A DNA stretch of 34,051 nucleotides from Pseudomonadota bacterium (GCA_023449855.1 JAEXHR010000004.1:1-34051), one strand, 5' to 3'. Shown: positions 1-6,758, counted from the first letter of the stretch. Notes: a model not told the origin generated them from the letters alone. Made by a program: numbers and translations.

Positions 1-331
1 TTGCAGCAGAGCGAGGGACTGCGGCAAGCTGCCGCTTCATCTCGTTCAGCGCTTCCTGGAATACGCGGTGCGGCGAATACGGGCGAGCATGATCCGACAT
101 ACCGAGTGCTTCAAGCATCTGCCGCAAGTCTTCCTGTAGATCGTCAGCGTCAGCCTGCATCAAGGCGCGACGAAACATGGCGCGGCCGCGCTCGGCGATT
201 TCCTCAGGCGCTTCGATTCCGGCATCGTTCGGTATCGAAGGCCGTGACCCGCGTGACGCTACCGCGCGTTTAAACGCTTCGTAAGCGTCAGGGTCAAAGG
301 GATCCTTTTCAAAATGATCCTTACCGCTCAT
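1..331 (-). CDS. Hypothetical phage-type protein, C-terminus cut by window edge
   Basis: An open minus-strand frame starts with ATG at 331 and runs off the left edge after 110 codons, so the true length is unknown. The visible protein is charged and mostly helical-looking, beginning MSGKDHFEKDPFDPDAY, with no membrane segment or signal peptide. Its ATG overlaps the stop of the upstream small gene (ATGA at 328-331), which implies translational coupling within the phage-type operon. I do not recognise the family. The support is the four-base overlap, the continuous frame and the co-oriented cluster. Function cannot be assigned from the visible part. Confidence 0.65.
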   Translation of the reverse strand, partial: MSGKDHFEKDPFDPDAYEAFKRAVASRGSRPSIPNDAGIEAPEEIAERGRAMFRRALMQADADDLQEDLRQMLEALGMSDHARPYSPHRVFQEALNEMKRQLAAVPRSAA

Positions 332-441
332 GATGCGCTCCAAAGTAAAATGGCAATAACGACGAAAGCGACGACTGCTACCAAAAGCCAATCGACAATG
401 CCTTGGCCGCCTCGAAAGGGTTGGGGCGTTCCTATGGGCAT
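328..441 (-). CDS. 37-residue single-pass membrane protein of the phage cluster
   Basis: A short minus-strand ORF of 37 codons starts at 441 (MPIGTPQPFRGG...) and ends in a strongly hydrophobic stretch, VDWLLVAVVAFVVIAILLW, near residues 17-35. This would form one transmembrane helix with almost no tail after it. AGGA lies 7 bases before the ATG. The gene overlaps the upstream gene's end (stop at 432) by 10 bases and the downstream start by 4 bases (ATGA, 328-331), as expected in a compact phage operon. Small single-helix proteins in such clusters can be holin- or spanin-like, but nothing here proves that. A longer in-frame start at 516 exists but lies wholly inside the neighbouring gene. Confidence 0.55.
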   Translation of the reverse strand: MPIGTPQPFRGGQGIVDWLLVAVVAFVVIAILLWSAS

Positions 442-1361
442 GTGTTGTTCCTGCGGATCGCTGCGTCGGCCAAACACAAATACCGTTCCCGCTTGTCGAT
501 CCCGACATCTTCCCATTCGAGGTGATCGGGCGCATCAACCTCGAACAATGCCTGCGCCATCCACTCACGCTGCAAAAGAGGCGGGATTGGCGGCGTTTCG
601 ATTGTCACCACTTCGTCGTTGTTGATGCTGCCGACGATCATGAAGGCGTGATGAAGTTTGACCGTGCCTACCGACGCGCCCCTGCCGTCAAAAACCTGCG
701 CGAACTCCGCGTTTTTGAATTCACCTTCTGGTCCGTCTTGGATTTCGTAACGCCATCGGGAGGTCCGCGCTGCTGGGGCACCTGTGCGGGCCTCCCGATC
801 GGCTATGATCTGCTTGGCGTCAGCCTCATCGGTGACGACAGCGGACTGCGGGGGTGTTGTCGCCGGTTCAAAACCGCAGTCTTTGACAAACTCTGCTGCG
901 CTTGAATATCCATCCGGAACAAAAATAGTGACTGTTTCCCTTTCGGGTACGACGTTGCCATTGAACTCGCCATCTTCTGTGGCGAGAAACTTGGGTGCGG
1001 CCGATTTGTGCTTTTCCCAAGCCCAATCGACCATATGCCGATCTTCTTCACTCAACTCGTCATCGTCGGCATAGAACTCGTTCGATGCGCGTGCCGCGTG
1101 ATCCAGCACGTCAGCAATGGTGATTGATCCGGCTTTGTAGCGAGTTCCGCCGATCAGCATGTCGCGATCGGTCCACTGGCTCAACGCTTGTGGGGCACCT
1201 GTGCGGGCCTCCCGATCGGCTATGATCTGCTTGGCGTCAGCCTCATCGGTGACGACAGCAATCAGGCCAAACTCCTGACCGATGCCGCCAACGATCATCG
1301 TCTCGCCTTCGGTCGTCTTGACGTCACTGATCGACCACTTGATCTCGTGCTCGGATTTCAT
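432..1361 (-). CDS. Hypothetical phage-type protein with an internal 23-codon duplication
   Basis: This 309-residue acidic protein has no signal peptide or membrane helix. The segment at residues 35-57 (VVTDEADAKQIIADREARTG...) recurs unchanged at residues 174-196, reflecting an exact 69-base DNA duplication. Sequence after each copy differs, so the duplication is of a module, not the whole gene. The central part is rich in Glu and Asp, and I find no catalytic motif I can name. The start overlaps the upstream stop by four bases (ATGA, 1358-1361). The gene sits in a minus-strand run led by the HNH endonuclease and DNA methyltransferase genes. Its role is unknown; recent duplication or recombination between phage modules is the most visible feature. 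Confidence 0.7.
   Translation of the reverse strand: MKSEHEIKWSISDVKTTEGETMIVGGIGQEFGLIAVVTDEADAKQIIADREARTGAPQALSQWTDRDMLIGGTRYKAGSITIADVLDHAARASNEFYADDDELSEEDRHMVDWAWEKHKSAAPKFLATEDGEFNGNVVPERETVTIFVPDGYSSAAEFVKDCGFEPATTPPQSAVVTDEADAKQIIADREARTGAPAARTSRWRYEIQDGPEGEFKNAEFAQVFDGRGASVGTVKLHHAFMIVGSINNDEVVTIETPPIPPLLQREWMAQALFEVDAPDHLEWEDVGIDKRERYLCLADAAIRRNNTCP
774..842 (-). repeat. Copy A of an exact 69-bp direct repeat
   Basis: All 69 bases are identical to 1191-1259, and the repeat ends sharply on both sides (773 differs from 1190, 843 from 1260). It encodes residues 174-196 of the surrounding gene in the same frame as copy B. The centre-to-centre distance is 417 bases, exactly 139 codons, so loss or gain by recombination would keep the reading frame. 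Confidence 0.95.
1191..1259 (-). repeat. Copy B of an exact 69-bp direct repeat
   Basis: Partner of 774-842, encoding residues 35-57 of the same gene. Identity at every third-codon position argues for recent duplication or gene conversion, since selection on the protein alone would have allowed synonymous differences. Confidence 0.95.
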
Positions 1362-1690
1362 CGTCCTGCCTCCTGGAGGGCGGCGCGCAGACGGGTCAGC
1401 AGCTTGTCCTGTGGCGCGATAAAATCGCCATCGAGCTGATACCCGGTGTCGTCAACCACATCGGCGAGGCGCGTGGTGGCTTCGTGGAGCGACTTGACCA
1501 GCGCGTCGTGATTGTTCACAGCTTTGACGATGAAAGCGACATTGGCGATCATCTGCTCGTGAGATCGATTGACATATGTGTGCTGGCACATCGCGATGAT
1601 GCTTCCGGTCGCATCATCAGAGTAGACAGCGTAGGGCGATCCGTGACCGGTTTCGCCAGCTTCCCAAGGCAAAGGGGTATGGTCAGCCAC
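1358..1690 (-). CDS. Hypothetical phage protein, 110 residues
   Basis: The protein begins MADHTPLPWEAGETG and contains MIANVAFIVKAVNNHDALVK near residues 47-66. That pattern (start HTPLPW; 'N-AFIV-AVN-H--LV--L') is familiar from small uncharacterised proteins in phage and prophage early regions; the function of the family is not known to me. No membrane segment is visible. It overlaps the upstream ASCH-like gene by 8 bases and the downstream gene by 4, so translation is probably coupled. The recognition is from memory of the pattern and was not verified by a search. Confidence 0.7.
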   Translation of the reverse strand: MADHTPLPWEAGETGHGSPYAVYSDDATGSIIAMCQHTYVNRSHEQMIANVAFIVKAVNNHDALVKSLHEATTRLADVVDDTGYQLDGDFIAPQDKLLTRLRAALQEAGR

Positions 1691-2459
1691 GATCGGCCTC
1701 CTGTGGTGATGCGGGTTGAGCGGGGAGGTGCGACATGGCGTCGATGTGCGCTTTGATCACATCGAACGAGATGGCCACGACGAACGGGTTTTGATCCCAG
1801 AGCGGAATCGACCCGTTGCAGTTCCAGCGCTCACCGCCATGCAAAAGGTTGATGAAGCCGCCGAACGCGAAGCGCGGATCACCGTGGCTGATGTCCTGCT
1901 CGAGCAGCGGACCGGGGCCGCCATCGGCGAAGCGGCTGAATTTCCCGACCTCTGACCAATCCATTGACCAGCCAGTGCTGAGCTGTCGGAAGCCATTGCA
2001 GTTCGGCCGGCTGGTGGCGCCTTCTGCAATCGCGTCATCTCGACTGATGTCTTGCAGCCGCTCAACTTTCACGCCGGTAACGAGCAGCGTGAGGCGAGAG
2101 GCTGCGCGCGGCATGTGAATTGCCGGCTTCCAGCGTGGCCGTTCCGGGTCGTCTTTGAACTCTGGCGGCCAATCGCCGGGCAAATCCCGGCCATTGGTGT
2201 CCGCGCGATACTCCCAATAGCTGGGTTCGTCGAACTGGGAGTTGTTGATGTAGGCGGCAGTCTCGCGCACCCACAGCCGGTCGCCTGGTGCGTAGCCGAC
2301 CAGATCGACGTTGCCGGCGAGCAGCAAAAACTTCGGGCCAAATACCGATATCGCGTCAAGCGCCGGCTTTTTCTTAATGACGCGACGGGTCTGAGTCTTC
2401 TGGCCTGCGAGTAGGGCACGCACCATCGGGCCCGAAAAAATGATCGGACGATCAGCCAT
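1683..2459 (-). CDS. ASCH/PUA-like phage protein, 258 residues
   Basis: The N-terminus reads RPIIFSGPMVRALLAGQKTQ followed by TRRV. This is the hallmark of a phage and prophage family annotated as ASCH-like hypothetical proteins, in which an N-terminal 'I-F--PMV-A-L-G-KTQTRR' strand-helix is followed by a RNA/nucleotide-binding-like fold. Later parts include GDRLWVRETAAY (about residues 76-87) and LTLLVTGVKVERLQDISRDD (about 123-142), both typical of the same family. The gene overlaps the methyltransferase end by 8 bases and the next start by 8. Biochemical activity is unknown; related ASCH proteins have been linked to RNA or modified-nucleoside binding, so a role in nucleic-acid modification beside the methyltransferase is only inference. 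Confidence 0.75.
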   Translation of the reverse strand: MADRPIIFSGPMVRALLAGQKTQTRRVIKKKPALDAISVFGPKFLLLAGNVDLVGYAPGDRLWVRETAAYINNSQFDEPSYWEYRADTNGRDLPGDWPPEFKDDPERPRWKPAIHMPRAASRLTLLVTGVKVERLQDISRDDAIAEGATSRPNCNGFRQLSTGWSMDWSEVGKFSRFADGGPGPLLEQDISHGDPRFAFGGFINLLHGGERWNCNGSIPLWDQNPFVVAISFDVIKAHIDAMSHLPAQPASPQEADRG

Positions 2460-4041
2460 TGGCCTGATCCTTTGTTTCGTGATTGGAGCTGATCGAAAGA
2501 GCGGGTTGCACGGTCATTTCGTTGACCATCTCGATGCGACGACCAATCCAGCGCATCGCATTCACGGCCATGGAGTTGCCGCAGGCTTTGTAGCGAGGAC
2601 CGTCCGGAGATCGATCTTTCCCGCGCCACGGCACATCGGTGTAGCCGTCCGGGAAGCCTTGGAGGCGCTCGCACTCCGTAGGAGTGAGGCGGCGGACTGC
2701 CCATTGAGTGCCCACGCTTTGTGTGCGCCCAGCGCGAAGCGAGTAGGCGGCCTCTTCTTGGATGCCCAGCCCGACCGGACCGCCGCCTTCATGGCTTCGG
2801 TTCGATACATCAGCATCAGCAGCGCCTGCATGGCTGTTTATCGCCCATGCCACTGCGACCTGGCCGCCTGCGTTCGTGTGGCTGTCCTTGTGCCCCATTG
2901 CCCGTAGCGTCGGGCTGATTTCGCCGATGGCGAATCCGTTCCGTCCGGATGCTTTGCTATCGAAAGCGATGGCGGGTGGGTGCATGCCCTTCGAGAGCGT
3001 GAAACACGGATCTCCGGGCTGCGGGTTTGAGCGGCACGTCGGGCTGGTGATCTGTGTCGTATCAAACGCAATCAGGCTCTCGTCGGCGTTGTTGCCGGGA
3101 GAATTCGTCTGGCCGCCGCCGCGGCTGGAACGTCCCATGAGGGTCGCAGATACGGCCGGCGCGTGCGCTATCGCGATCACGGTCTCGGTCTCGTAGTCTT
3201 GCCTGCCCATGCCGCCGGCATTGAGGCAGTGGGCCACATCACCTGTGGATGGGACGGCGATCATGTTGTCGCTGTCGGCCCGGTGAGAATGCTGCGATTG
3301 AGCCCGGAGCGGGTTTGCGATCAAGCCGCCGTCGAGGTCGAAATCGGTTCCGAGTCCGCCACTGCCATTAGGGCGCGAGCTAAGGGTGCCGGCAGTTCTT
3401 TGCCCCGATTGCCGGCGCGGCGGAGAATCCCACGACAGGCTTTCGCGCTCAAATAATACTGCTGCGGCACGTCGCCAGTCTCGAGAATTTCCGACAACGA
3501 ACACACGCCTTCGTCGCTGAGGGACAGCCCGTCCAAACTCGTCCACTCGCACGTACTGAGCGTCAAGCACTCGGTAGGCGAACCCATACCCGAGTTCGCC
3601 CATGCCCCCGAGGATGGAGCCAAAATCCCTTCCTCCGTCCGAGGACAGGACGCCGGGGACGTTTTCCCAAAGCAGCCACTCGGGGCGATAGCGGTCAGCA
3701 ATGGCAAGATACGTGAGTGCGAGGTTGCCCCGTGGGTCAGCCATTCCTTTGCGAAGTCCAGCGACCGAGAAGGACTGGCAGGGGGTTCCTCCAACGAGAA
3801 CATCAGGTCGAAGGTCATCAGGCCATTCTCCGAACTTGGTCATGTCGCCCAGGTTCGGGACATGCGGGTAGTGATGCGCCAGGACGGCGCTTGGGAATTT
3901 TTCGATCTCGGCAAAGGCGGCCGGCTGCCAGCCAAGCGGGTGCCAGGCCACTGTCGCTGCCTCGATGCCAGAGCAGACGGACAGGTAGCGCAGTGGTGCG
4001 GCTAGGGCGCTGGAGCCGCTCCGGCGTGCATGGGAAGTCAT
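2452..4041 (-). CDS. Phage-type DNA (cytosine-5)-methyltransferase
   Basis: This 529-residue enzyme would transfer a methyl group from S-adenosylmethionine to C5 of cytosine in DNA. Motifs in order: motif I region LSVCSGIEAAT (about residues 20-30), catalytic GGTPCQSFS with Cys88, motif VI ENVPG (126-130), motif VIII QRRRRVFVVG (175-184), motif IX RRLTPTECERLQGFPDGYT (450-468) and motif X YKACGNSMAVNA. A long target-recognition region, about residues 190-449, contains loosely repeated blocks such as SPTLRAMGHKDSHTNAGGQ. The start at 4041 overlaps the preceding small gene by ATGA. An in-frame upstream extension reaches 4506 but lies entirely over the neighbouring genes and is not needed. The context is a phage cluster, so protection of phage DNA from host restriction is the likely role. 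Confidence 0.92.
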   Translation of the reverse strand: MTSHARRSGSSALAAPLRYLSVCSGIEAATVAWHPLGWQPAAFAEIEKFPSAVLAHHYPHVPNLGDMTKFGEWPDDLRPDVLVGGTPCQSFSVAGLRKGMADPRGNLALTYLAIADRYRPEWLLWENVPGVLSSDGGRDFGSILGGMGELGYGFAYRVLDAQYVRVDEFGRAVPQRRRRVFVVGNSRDWRRAAAVLFERESLSWDSPPRRQSGQRTAGTLSSRPNGSGGLGTDFDLDGGLIANPLRAQSQHSHRADSDNMIAVPSTGDVAHCLNAGGMGRQDYETETVIAIAHAPAVSATLMGRSSRGGGQTNSPGNNADESLIAFDTTQITSPTCRSNPQPGDPCFTLSKGMHPPAIAFDSKASGRNGFAIGEISPTLRAMGHKDSHTNAGGQVAVAWAINSHAGAADADVSNRSHEGGGPVGLGIQEEAAYSLRAGRTQSVGTQWAVRRLTPTECERLQGFPDGYTDVPWRGKDRSPDGPRYKACGNSMAVNAMRWIGRRIEMVNEMTVQPALSISSNHETKDQANG

Positions 4042-4211
4042 CGCGCACCCCCGCGACGCGCGCCGCGGCGCCGGTGCTGCGCCAGCGACGAGCCAGAATC
4101 GGCCTTGCGCCGGGCGTCCTCGAAGGATTTGCGGTCCAGCTTCGGCTTGCGCGCGACGGCGATCTGCTGGCCACGGGTCGATCGGACCGAACGGAACACG
4201 TGCTGGGTCAT
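4038..4211 (-). CDS. Small basic protein between HNH and methyltransferase genes
   Basis: A 57-residue, strongly basic protein begins MTQHVFRSVRSTRGQQIAVA and ends in an Arg/Gly-rich tail (QHRRRGARRGGAR). The start at 4211 overlaps the HNH stop by ATGA (4208-4211), and its own stop overlaps the methyltransferase start by ATGA (4038-4041), so all three should be translated as a coupled set. The charge suggests nucleic-acid binding, but I do not recognise a family. A longer in-frame start at 4268 is possible but would lie inside the HNH gene. Confidence 0.6.
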   Translation of the reverse strand: MTQHVFRSVRSTRGQQIAVARKPKLDRKSFEDARRKADSGSSLAQHRRRGARRGGAR

Positions 4212-4756
4212 TTGACTGCCTTTGCTCGAGCGCGGGTGGGGGTGACGCGAGGCGCGGAATGCCGCCATCGCTCACCGCGGGTGATGAGGCTGACGAGCGA
4301 CTGGGAGACGCCGTAACGCTCGGCGAGGTCGCTTTGGCGGACCCGGCCGGCAAGCCGCCGAATGTCGGAGACGTGTTGCTCGCTGAGTCGGGCCCATGGA
4401 GATCGACGGCCATGCAGGGCACGACCACGCCGGACCATGTCCTGCGCGTTGTCCTTGTGCGTGCCGGTGGACAGATGGCCCGGGTTGACGCAGAGCGGCA
4501 TGTCACAGGAATGGCGGATCAGGAGGCCGTGCGCGGAGCCTTGTCCGTGAACCGCCTCATAGGCGGCGCGGTGCGCGTAGACCAAATAATTCTTGCCGTT
4601 CCGACGGCCGGCAACGAAGCAGCCGTAGCCAACGCCGACGCTCTTGCGTCCCGTCGTCGCCGCAGCAAGCCACAGCCAGCAGCCCGTGTTTGGCTCCGGC
4701 TGAATGAGATGGTCGAACCGCTCGAAGAAGTCGGGGGTGCCCGTGAGCTTGGTCAT
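4208..4756 (-). CDS. HNH endonuclease with C-terminal helix-turn-helix
   Basis: This 182-residue protein is of the HNH type seen in phage free-standing homing endonucleases. The core is AHRAAYEAVHG (about residues 61-71), then IRHSCDMPLCVNPGHLSTGT (80-99), with His82, Asn91 and His94 as likely catalytic or metal-binding residues and Cys84/Cys89 nearby. Residues about 121-165 (ARLSEQHVSDIRRLAGR, then QSDLAERYGVSQSLVSLI) form a helix-turn-helix that would help choose the DNA target. GGGAGG lies 7 bases before the ATG, so the start is well supported. It is the first gene of the phage-type run and is followed through 4-base overlaps by a small basic protein and a DNA methyltransferase. Homing, packaging-related nicking and restriction are all possible. 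Confidence 0.88.
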   Translation of the reverse strand: MTKLTGTPDFFERFDHLIQPEPNTGCWLWLAAATTGRKSVGVGYGCFVAGRRNGKNYLVYAHRAAYEAVHGQGSAHGLLIRHSCDMPLCVNPGHLSTGTHKDNAQDMVRRGRALHGRRSPWARLSEQHVSDIRRLAGRVRQSDLAERYGVSQSLVSLITRGERWRHSAPRVTPTRARAKAVK

Positions 4757-4829
4757 GGGCGCGCCTCCCGCAAACGAGAGGGCGCTGCAGGCCGCAGGGC
4801 GCGATTGACGCAGGTCTGCGATATCGCCT

Positions 4830-4863
4830 CAATCGAGTTTACGATTGAAACGCTATTGAAACC
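4830..4863. promoter_or_regulatory. Operator-like palindrome and tandem ATTGAAAC boxes upstream of the phage operon
   Basis: TCAATCG and CGATTGA form a perfect 7-bp inverted repeat separated by 6 bases (4830-4836 and 4843-4849), the layout of a dimeric helix-turn-helix repressor site. Overlapping it, ATTGAAAC occurs twice (4845-4852 and 4856-4863) at 11-base spacing, one DNA turn. The site lies about 75 bases upstream of the HNH start, between the operon and tRNA-Val. I see no repressor gene in the window that could bind it. A convincing -35/-10 pair was not found. Confidence 0.5.
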
Positions 4864-4926
4864 GGGGCGAGCGCCCCATTCGGCGTTCGCGCGCTTCAAG
4901 AAAGATGAGGGATTGTAAGACCTTGC

Positions 4927-5003
4927 TGGTGGGCGGCGAGAGATTCGAACTCCCGACCCTCTCGGTGTAAACGAGATGCTCTAACCAGCTGAGCTAGCCG
5001 CCC
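4927..5003 (-). tRNA. tRNA-Val (anticodon TAC)
   Basis: On the minus strand the gene folds as a standard cloverleaf: acceptor arm GGGCGGC paired with GCCGCCC, D arm AGCTCAGCTGGTTAGAGC, anticodon stem TCTCG/CGAGA with loop TTTACAC giving anticodon TAC, T arm GGGTTCGAA-type sequence, discriminator A and an encoded CCA. Valine codons GTA and GTG are its targets. The 3' end faces the phage-type cluster, which makes it a plausible integration site for that element. Confidence 0.96.
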
Positions 5004-5015
5004 AAGGCAAATGCC

Positions 5016-5036
5016 CTGGCGCCTGTTTAGCGCCAG
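5016..5036 (-). terminator. Hairpin after the luxR-luxI-orf operon
   Basis: CTGGCGC and GCGCCAG form a perfect 7-bp stem with a 7-base loop, 30 bases past the stop of the 58-codon ORF. On the minus strand the downstream bases (GGCATTTGCCTT) are only modestly U-rich. It may end quorum-sensing transcription before tRNA-Val, though efficiency is uncertain. Confidence 0.5.
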
Positions 5037-5066
5037 TGCTCCGGTCCGGCAAGTCGTCTCAGGCGA

Positions 5067-5243
5067 TCAGCGGTCCATTCCCTTCGCGATCTCGATACCC
5101 TCATTCAGCAGCGCCATGCGCAGCAGATTGTAGGTTGTCTCCGACCGGCACGCATTCGCCAGCTTGAGCGCATGGAGCATGGTGACGATCAGATCGTCGC
5201 CGTCTTTTCCGCCCTGGATCACTTTCAGATGACACTGTTTCAT
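5067..5243 (-). CDS. Small protein encoded directly downstream of luxI
   Basis: A 58-residue ORF starts at 5243, 5 bases after the luxI stop, and begins MKQCHLKVIQGGKDGDDLIV. The body (HALKLANACRSETTYNLLRM near residues 23-42) looks helical and soluble, with two Cys and no membrane segment. A longer in-frame start at 5330 lies inside luxI and is unlikely. The very short gap to luxI suggests co-transcription and translational coupling. I do not recognise a family. A role in tuning signal synthesis or response is suggested only by position; it could equally be an unrelated passenger. Confidence 0.65.
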   Translation of the reverse strand: MKQCHLKVIQGGKDGDDLIVTMLHALKLANACRSETTYNLLRMALLNEGIEIAKGMDR

Positions 5244-5248
5244 TGGGA

Positions 5249-5863
5249 TCAGGCAATCTGGCGCGAGGCTGTGGCTGCGCCGAACACGGTGTTGTGGATC
5301 GCCACCTTGTCCCGCACGCGGGCGTGGCATTGCTCGTTGACGTGAAACAGCACGGCGATGGTCGACTCGCCGTCGATCATGGTGGGCAGGCCGAGCGGTT
5401 CGATCTCGAAACCGAAGCTCTGCAGGATCGGGATGCGCAGGGGATTGATCACCGACGTAAAGCCCGAGAGGCCCTCCATCGTTCCGTATTCCTGGATCGC
5501 GGTGAGCAGCTCGAAATAGTGCCGGCTGCGACGCTGCGACTTGCGCATGGCGAAGCGGGTGAGTTCGAGCACGTCGCGGCGCCGGATCACGGCGCCTTCG
5601 ACAAGATGAGGAAATTGCTCGCTCAGCATATGCGGCAATACCGTGGGATAAAGGCGATAGCCGCCGGCCACGATGCCGGTCTCGTCCGCTGCGACAAGAT
5701 AGACCGCCGCGTCGTCGTCATACTGGTCGCGCTCGTGGGTGCCGTCGACGTCGAATTCGGTCCAGCCGCGTTCGCCGACGAAGACTTCGTGGCGAAGCCT
5801 GAACTGCTTGTCGAGGAGATCGCCGTAGTGTTTGGCGTTACCGCTATCGATGATCTCGATCAT
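5249..5863 (-). CDS. luxI: LuxI-family acyl-homoserine-lactone synthase (BjaI/RpaI-like)
   Basis: This 204-residue enzyme would make an acyl- or aryl-homoserine lactone from S-adenosylmethionine and a thioester. All LuxI hallmark residues can be placed: Arg24 and Phe28 in FRLRHEVFV, Trp34, Asp46 and Asp49 in RDQYDDDAAVYL, Arg70 in GGYRLYPT, Phe84, Glu100 and Arg103 in LELTRFAM. The ERGW-E-D pattern near residue 31 resembles BjaI (isovaleryl-CoA) and RpaI (coumaroyl-CoA) more than the acyl-ACP enzymes, so a CoA-linked branched or aryl substrate is an inference. The start at 5863 matches the family N-terminus (MIEIIDSG). In-frame ATGs at 5902 and 5944 would add 13 or 27 residues. The chosen start has GGAG 8 bases upstream, but that GGAG is buried in a hairpin (5872-5893). 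luxR lies 82 bases upstream on the same strand. Confidence 0.93.
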   Translation of the reverse strand: MIEIIDSGNAKHYGDLLDKQFRLRHEVFVGERGWTEFDVDGTHERDQYDDDAAVYLVAADETGIVAGGYRLYPTVLPHMLSEQFPHLVEGAVIRRRDVLELTRFAMRKSQRRSRHYFELLTAIQEYGTMEGLSGFTSVINPLRIPILQSFGFEIEPLGLPTMIDGESTIAVLFHVNEQCHARVRDKVAIHNTVFGAATASRQIA

Positions 5864-5871
5864 GAGAAGTG

Positions 5872-5893
5872 CTCCGCGCTGCTCTGCGCGGAG
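5872..5893 (-). promoter_or_regulatory. Hairpin masking the luxI ribosome binding site
   Basis: CTCCGCGC and GCGCGGAG form a perfect 8-bp, seven-GC-pair stem around a 6-base loop. In the minus-strand transcript the 3' arm contains the GGAG that pairs with 16S rRNA, 8 bases before the luxI AUG. Folding would hide it. This could act as translational control, heat-sensitive control, or require coupling to translation from the upstream in-frame ATG at 5902. Confidence 0.55.
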
Positions 5894-5945
5894 GAGTCTC
5901 ATGGGCGGTCTGGTCGCGAAATTCCGTGGACTGGGGATTGACAAA

Positions 5946-6680
5946 TCAGAAAGCGATCAATCCTCGCTTGATCGCTTCGGCCACGGCCTGCGCGCGGGTA
6001 TGCGCGTTGAGCTTGTTCATCGCCGCCGTCACCGTCTTGTTCACGGTGTCCTCGGAGATGCTGAGGATTACGCTCGTATCCCACGCCGTCTTGCCGGCGG
6101 CGACCCAACTCATCACTTCGCGTTCCCTTGCACTGAGCAGAACGGGCTTGGTCTGCTCGCGCGAACGCAGGATGGCAAAGCGATTGAACGCATACATGGT
6201 GACGAGCTCGATGGCCGAATTCGCTTCCGGCGTATGCTCGACGTCGTGGCCTGCCAGCGACAGTCCGGCCTGATAGCCGTTCATGCCATGCACCGGAGCG
6301 CAAAGGCCGAAACGCAGATCGTAGTCGACGGCGGCGATATCCATGATGTGCCGCGATGCCGCGCTCATCTTGTCGAGCGGGAGGTCAGACCAGGCAAACA
6401 TCTCCGCCTGTCCGCGCATGCGTGGGGCGACGGGATCGTGCGCATAGAAATTGGAGTTGCGATATTGCTCGGCCCAGCTCTTCGGCCAGGCCTGCCACAG
6501 CACGCGCTCTTCGAACGGCTGATGGCTTCCTGCCGAGGTCAGGAAACAGACATGGCCATAGCCGAACGACGCTGCGGTGCCGGTAATGATCTCTCCGATG
6601 ACGGCGGGGGATTGCGCGGCGCCGATTCGTTCGATCGCCGAGAGGGCGTCCTGAAAGTACTTGCCCCTGAACGAGCCCAT
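5946..6680 (-). CDS. luxR: LuxR-family quorum-sensing transcription regulator
   Basis: This 244-residue protein has the two LuxR parts. The N-terminal autoinducer-binding domain (about residues 20-165) shows Trp69, Tyr73, Asp82-Pro83 (FYAHDPVAP) and Trp97, the classical ligand-contacting positions. The C-terminal GerE-type DNA-binding domain (about 180-240) reads LSAREREVMSWVAAGKTAWD then ISEDTVNKTV and RAQAVAEAIKRGLI. The start at 6680 has AGGAG 6 bases upstream. It is encoded just before luxI in the same direction and presumably responds to the LuxI product. I found no clear lux-box palindrome upstream of either gene. Only a 17-of-18 direct repeat (6759-6776, 6842-6859) stands out upstream of luxR. 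Confidence 0.93.
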   Translation of the reverse strand: MGSFRGKYFQDALSAIERIGAAQSPAVIGEIITGTAASFGYGHVCFLTSAGSHQPFEERVLWQAWPKSWAEQYRNSNFYAHDPVAPRMRGQAEMFAWSDLPLDKMSAASRHIMDIAAVDYDLRFGLCAPVHGMNGYQAGLSLAGHDVEHTPEANSAIELVTMYAFNRFAILRSREQTKPVLLSAREREVMSWVAAGKTAWDTSVILSISEDTVNKTVTAAMNKLNAHTRAQAVAEAIKRGLIAF

Positions 6681-6758
6681 GGGCGCTCCTGTATCCGATC
6701 TGTATGAATTTCCGAATTACAGACACGCTCGGCCATTCCAGCGCCGATGCGCTTCGCG

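Noticed and set aside
4259..4918. 219-codon plus-strand frame opposite the HNH gene
   Set aside because: The HNH gene has catalytic residues, a good ribosome-binding site and operon overlaps. The opposite frame has none of these.
5864..5944. Longer luxI starts at 5902 or 5944
   Set aside because: Known LuxI proteins begin at the position equivalent to 5863. The extra residues do not resemble the family, though the 5902 ATG may matter for regulation.
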